This document shows, piece after piece, positions 61,618-64,000 of a DNA stretch of 64,000 bases. Position 1 is the first letter of the stretch. Every line of letters begins with the position of its first letter. The DNA lies in assembly GCF_030503615.1 (NCBI RefSeq), contig NZ_CP129963.1, positions 3,410,001 through 3,474,000 on the forward strand, read 5' to 3'. Made by a program: the position numbers and the translations under genes. Under the pieces are notes generated by a model. The model did no database searches, was not told the origin of the DNA, and saw only the letters and a list, made by a program, of their open reading frames with translations. Source of the stretch: Sphingobacterium sp. BN32. Lineage in GTDB: Bacteria > Bacteroidota > Bacteroidia > Sphingobacteriales > Sphingobacteriaceae.

Positions 61618-62184
61618 ATGAAATCGCTTTTGTCTATATTCATTGCCGCGGCCGCTTTATTTTTAGCGTCCTGTTCATCCTATAAGTACAATACGACGAG
61701 GGTGCAAAATTTAGATTTCTCACAGTATAAAACCTATGGTTGGTTGCCTCCTGTGGATTCCCTTTCAAAGAATTATTTTACAAATGATATTTCACGTAGC
61801 AACATTATATCGACCGCTAATAAGCAGATTGAAGCACGTGGACTGACCTATTCTAAAGAAAACCCAGATATTTTATTTCGTTACGTGACGATTGTAAATA
61901 ACAAAAGCCGGATGGTCTACAGTCCAAGTTATGGTTGGGGTGGCCCATGGGGCATGTATCGTCCTTGGGGTTGGGGCTGGGGATGGTATGGCGGTGGTCC
62001 TTCCTACCCTGTTGGAAAAGAGAAATTCCGCTACTCACATGTCATCATTGAAGCCGTAGATCGTAAAACAAACTCGGTGGTATGGCAAGCGAGAGGTTCT
62101 GGTGAGATTAGAACACCGGAGAAAGCTATAAATAACCTTCCAAAGGTTGTCGAAGGTATCTTCAAAGAATATCCTTTGAAGTAA
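61618..62184 (+). CDS. DUF4136 lipoprotein with Gly/Trp-rich loop
   Basis: 188 residues. Lipoprotein signal with LASC (Cys19), followed by the DUF4136 core (about 28-180; DFSQYKTYGWLP, RSNIISTANKQIEARGL, DILFRYV, VVWQARGSGEI). In the middle is a low-complexity stretch of Gly, Trp, Tyr and Pro (about 100-130) found in some members. Function unknown; outer-membrane location expected. Confidence 0.82.
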   Translation: MKSLLSIFIAAAALFLASCSSYKYNTTRVQNLDFSQYKTYGWLPPVDSLSKNYFTNDISRSNIISTANKQIEARGLTYSKENPDILFRYVTIVNNKSRMVYSPSYGWGGPWGMYRPWGWGWGWYGGGPSYPVGKEKFRYSHVIIEAVDRKTNSVVWQARGSGEIRTPEKAINNLPKVVEGIFKEYPLK

Positions 62185-62211
62185 CAACGGTATTTTTTAG
62201 ATTTTTTACAA

Positions 62212-62246
62212 AAGAAAAGGGGCAATCCGTATGGGATGCCCTTTTA
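62212..62246. terminator. Terminator between converging DUF4136 and GntR genes
   Basis: AAAGGGGCAATCC and GGGATGCCCTTTT form a stem with a one-base bulge around GTAT, followed by TATATTTTT. Confidence 0.75.
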
Positions 62247-62268
62247 TATTTTTGCTACATTTCGAACC

Positions 62269-63351
62269 TTAAATGGAAGGTCGCTGATTAAGATAAAACG
62301 GCACTTCGACATGATCTTTAGACTTGTTGATAATCAGCTCGGCGGCCATTTTCCCCATCATTTCAAAATCAGTAGAAATCGTAGTGATGCCGTTAAGGAT
62401 AAACTTCTTCAGCGGAGTCTCGTTATAGGAAATCACCCCCACATCTTGGCCTATGTGCAGCTTTTTATTGATAATCTTATCCAACAGTTTAACCAAATCA
62501 TCTTCTGCGATATTGATATAGCAGGTTCCCACAGAAATGCGCTCCTTATCCAGCTCGCTAACAAGGGAATGGTTAAATGCATACTGCTGGGCAAACTTAT
62601 AAAATCCTTTAATGATAGCTTTCGGATAATCACTGTTATCGGGGAATATTAATTTGATTGTCGCATATTTAGCCAATGCCGGCAATGCTTCTTCCAAGGC
62701 GCAATAGATATCCTTTTCGTAGTTCTCATAAACCGCAGCAAACTCGCCTTGTATATCTTCGATATACTTTCCTAACAGCACGAGTTTTTCTCTGGGAATG
62801 TATTTATTGATGATCTCAGACGCCTGATCCCTACCCTCTTTAAAATGCGGAAAAAGGACATAATAATCGTAGGTCTTCGTTAAATTTCCCAACAGCGTCC
62901 TTAAGTAAGTGATGTCGCTGTTATAGACAAATAAATCGAGTGCGGCTTCATCTGCCAGTTCATGCGCAAATGAATCGTAGACAATTTTTTTATGTGCGCT
63001 CAATTTATTCAACAACATGGCAATCTTTGCACGTTGCTTCACGTCGGTCGTCGCCACATAATACCCTTTGCCGGGTATAGAGGCAATAACATCGGAATTT
63101 TTTAAAAACTTATAGGCTTTTTCGACGGTATCACGAGAGATATCGACATAGACGCTGAGCTCATTGATCGATGGTAACATATCATCCTTCTCTAGGGTTC
63201 CATTCTTCACGGCATCGATGATCGCAGATGCGAGCTGCTGATATTTCGGAGTCGCCGAAAAATCACTTATTTGAATGGTTTTCAGAAAGTCTGTCACCTT
63301 ACTGGTCATAGGGTCGGCATTATAATAAGTTAAGTTCTCTTTATGTTGCAT
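62269..63351 (-). CDS. GntR-family regulator with periplasmic-binding-like sensor domain
   Basis: 360 residues. N-terminal winged helix of GntR type (about 35-105; PSINELSVYVDISRDTVEKAYKFL and GKGYYV), then a LacI/PBP1-like sugar-binding domain (about 110-360; YVLFPHF, GVISYNETPLKKFILNGITTIST, MGKMAAELIINK). This architecture is used by Bacteroidota sugar regulators such as those for arabinose or fucose; the ligand is not readable here. No sugar gene is adjacent within the window, so the target is elsewhere. Confidence 0.85.
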   Translation of the reverse strand: MQHKENLTYYNADPMTSKVTDFLKTIQISDFSATPKYQQLASAIIDAVKNGTLEKDDMLPSINELSVYVDISRDTVEKAYKFLKNSDVIASIPGKGYYVATTDVKQRAKIAMLLNKLSAHKKIVYDSFAHELADEAALDLFVYNSDITYLRTLLGNLTKTYDYYVLFPHFKEGRDQASEIINKYIPREKLVLLGKYIEDIQGEFAAVYENYEKDIYCALEEALPALAKYATIKLIFPDNSDYPKAIIKGFYKFAQQYAFNHSLVSELDKERISVGTCYINIAEDDLVKLLDKIINKKLHIGQDVGVISYNETPLKKFILNGITTISTDFEMMGKMAAELIINKSKDHVEVPFYLNQRPSI

Positions 63352-63469
63352 TCTAATATAGATAAAATACTTTACTTAGAGACTATTTTTGAGGAATAGC
63401 CAGCATAGGAAACCTAAAAATAAGTTATGCCATTTGTTAATCTATCCTGCGCTTACATGCGATGGCTAT

Positions 63470-64000
63470 TTAGAATACCTTCGCTAGGTGTATCCCCAGG
63501 GCATGATCCTGATAATACGGACTGATTAAGGTCGTTGAATTATGATCCTTCTTATGAAACCATTGTGATGTCATGGGATAGGTCCAATAAGCAAGTTCCG
63601 TAGATAGAATTCCTATTCCGGCGCCAGCTACCACATCGCCAACCCAGTGTCTATCGTTAAATATTCTATAGATGCCCGTGGCTGCTGCCAAAGGATAGCC
63701 GGAAATACTGAGCCAAAAATTGCTGTCTTTATATTCATGGAAGAGGAACTGTGCAGATGAGAAGGCCGTCGCCGTATGTCCCGATGGAAATGATCTTGTA
63801 TTCGATCCATCGGGCCGTATCTCTCCGACCCACCTTTTCGTTGGAATCACCATTGCGCCCATGTAGACTTGAGATGTGAGGTAGATAATCGTTCGATCTT
63901 TGAGATTATGCTTCCCTTTAACGCCAAATAAGTTCAGTCCATAAACAGCTGCTGCAGGTGCGTATTGCATGTAATTATCAATAACAGCACCCACCGTGAT
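63470..64000 (-). CDS. PAP2-superfamily phosphatase (5' cut by window edge)
   Basis: At least 176 residues; the frame is open at the right edge, so the N terminus is missing (a GTG at 63994 is not a convincing start). The acid-phosphatase signature is complete: KRWVGEIRP (motif 1), PSGHT (motif 2) and YRIFNDRHWVGDV (motif 3). Membrane-associated lipid phosphatase type, acting for example on undecaprenyl or phosphatidyl phosphates; substrate unknown. Confidence 0.88.
   Translation of the reverse strand: MTVGAVIDNYMQYAPAAAVYGLNLFGVKGKHNLKDRTIIYLTSQVYMGAMVIPTKRWVGEIRPDGSNTRSFPSGHTATAFSSAQFLFHEYKDSNFWLSISGYPLAAATGIYRIFNDRHWVGDVVAGAGIGILSTELAYWTYPMTSQWFHKKDHNSTTLISPYYQDHALGIHLAKVF

Noticed and set aside
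61900-62010. Gly/Trp-rich stretch in the DUF4136 protein as a sequencing artefact or frameshift.
   Set aside because: The frame continues into the conserved C-terminal half, so it is a genuine low-complexity loop.

Overview
The window comes from a Bacteroidota chromosome, most likely Sphingobacteriaceae (Sphingobacterium or Pedobacter type). I infer this from moderate-to-low GC, promoter boxes of the Bacteroidota TAnnTTTG type, the gliding/type IX secretion lipoproteins GldJ and GldB, the long form of IspG, a CarboxypepD_reg-type TonB receptor, a two-domain META lipoprotein and DUF4254. It is mostly ordinary chromosome with one complete insertion sequence. No tRNA, rRNA or CRISPR array was seen.

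Layout: 1-2.8 kb holds the tail of an unknown gene, a SAM methyltransferase and an Mla-type ABC permease/ATPase pair. 3.0-6.0 kb holds a membrane/toast-rack protein and ispG. 6.1-7.5 kb is an IS3-family element inserted inside an intergenic repeat. 7.5-16.1 kb holds a META lipoprotein and the membrane-arm complex I genes nuoHIJKLMN. 16.3-27.2 kb is a cell-surface glycan cluster: DUF4254, GT9 and two GT4 genes on the plus strand meet two GT2, two GT4, one GT2 and a propeller-like lipoprotein on the minus strand. 27.4-34.1 kb holds sixA, a DUF255 thioredoxin-fold protein, slyD, mnmD, a dicarboxylate/glutamate symporter and a GT90. 34.4-38 kb holds cytochrome c maturation genes. 38.2-50.4 kb holds an FMN glutamate-synthase-like enzyme, MarR, a nitrilase-fold amidase, a polyprenyl synthase, a GT4, a SufT-like protein, uvrC, PBP1A, an MFS pump and ispF. 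50.5-64 kb holds gldJ, a degenerate glycogen-synthase-like protein, panC, panD, a His-rich membrane protein followed by a TonB receptor and a periplasmic thioredoxin, an FKBP lipoprotein, gldB, nadE, a DUF4136 lipoprotein, a GntR regulator and a PAP2 phosphatase cut by the edge.

Functional themes: isoprenoid supply (ispG, ispF, polyprenyl synthase), respiration (nuoH-N, ccmE, a CcmF-like protein), envelope glycans (nine glycosyltransferases), cofactor synthesis (panC, panD, nadE), and envelope/secretion functions (gldJ, gldB, PBP1A).

The most unusual structure is a modular intergenic repeat present three times, each time between converging genes. It is built of blocks of about five 7-bp units (35 bp) arranged as inverted arrays around GGAT-rich palindromes. 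Every block carries TAG or TAA, and in three places the repeat itself supplies the stop codon of the adjoining gene (ispG, mnmD, gldB). The IS3 element sits in one copy, and removing it with one AAT target duplicate restores a perfect 17-bp inverted repeat. Other points of interest are a CcmE with Cys in place of the heme-binding His, a glycogen-synthase-like protein lacking its substrate motifs, and near-leaderless promoters.
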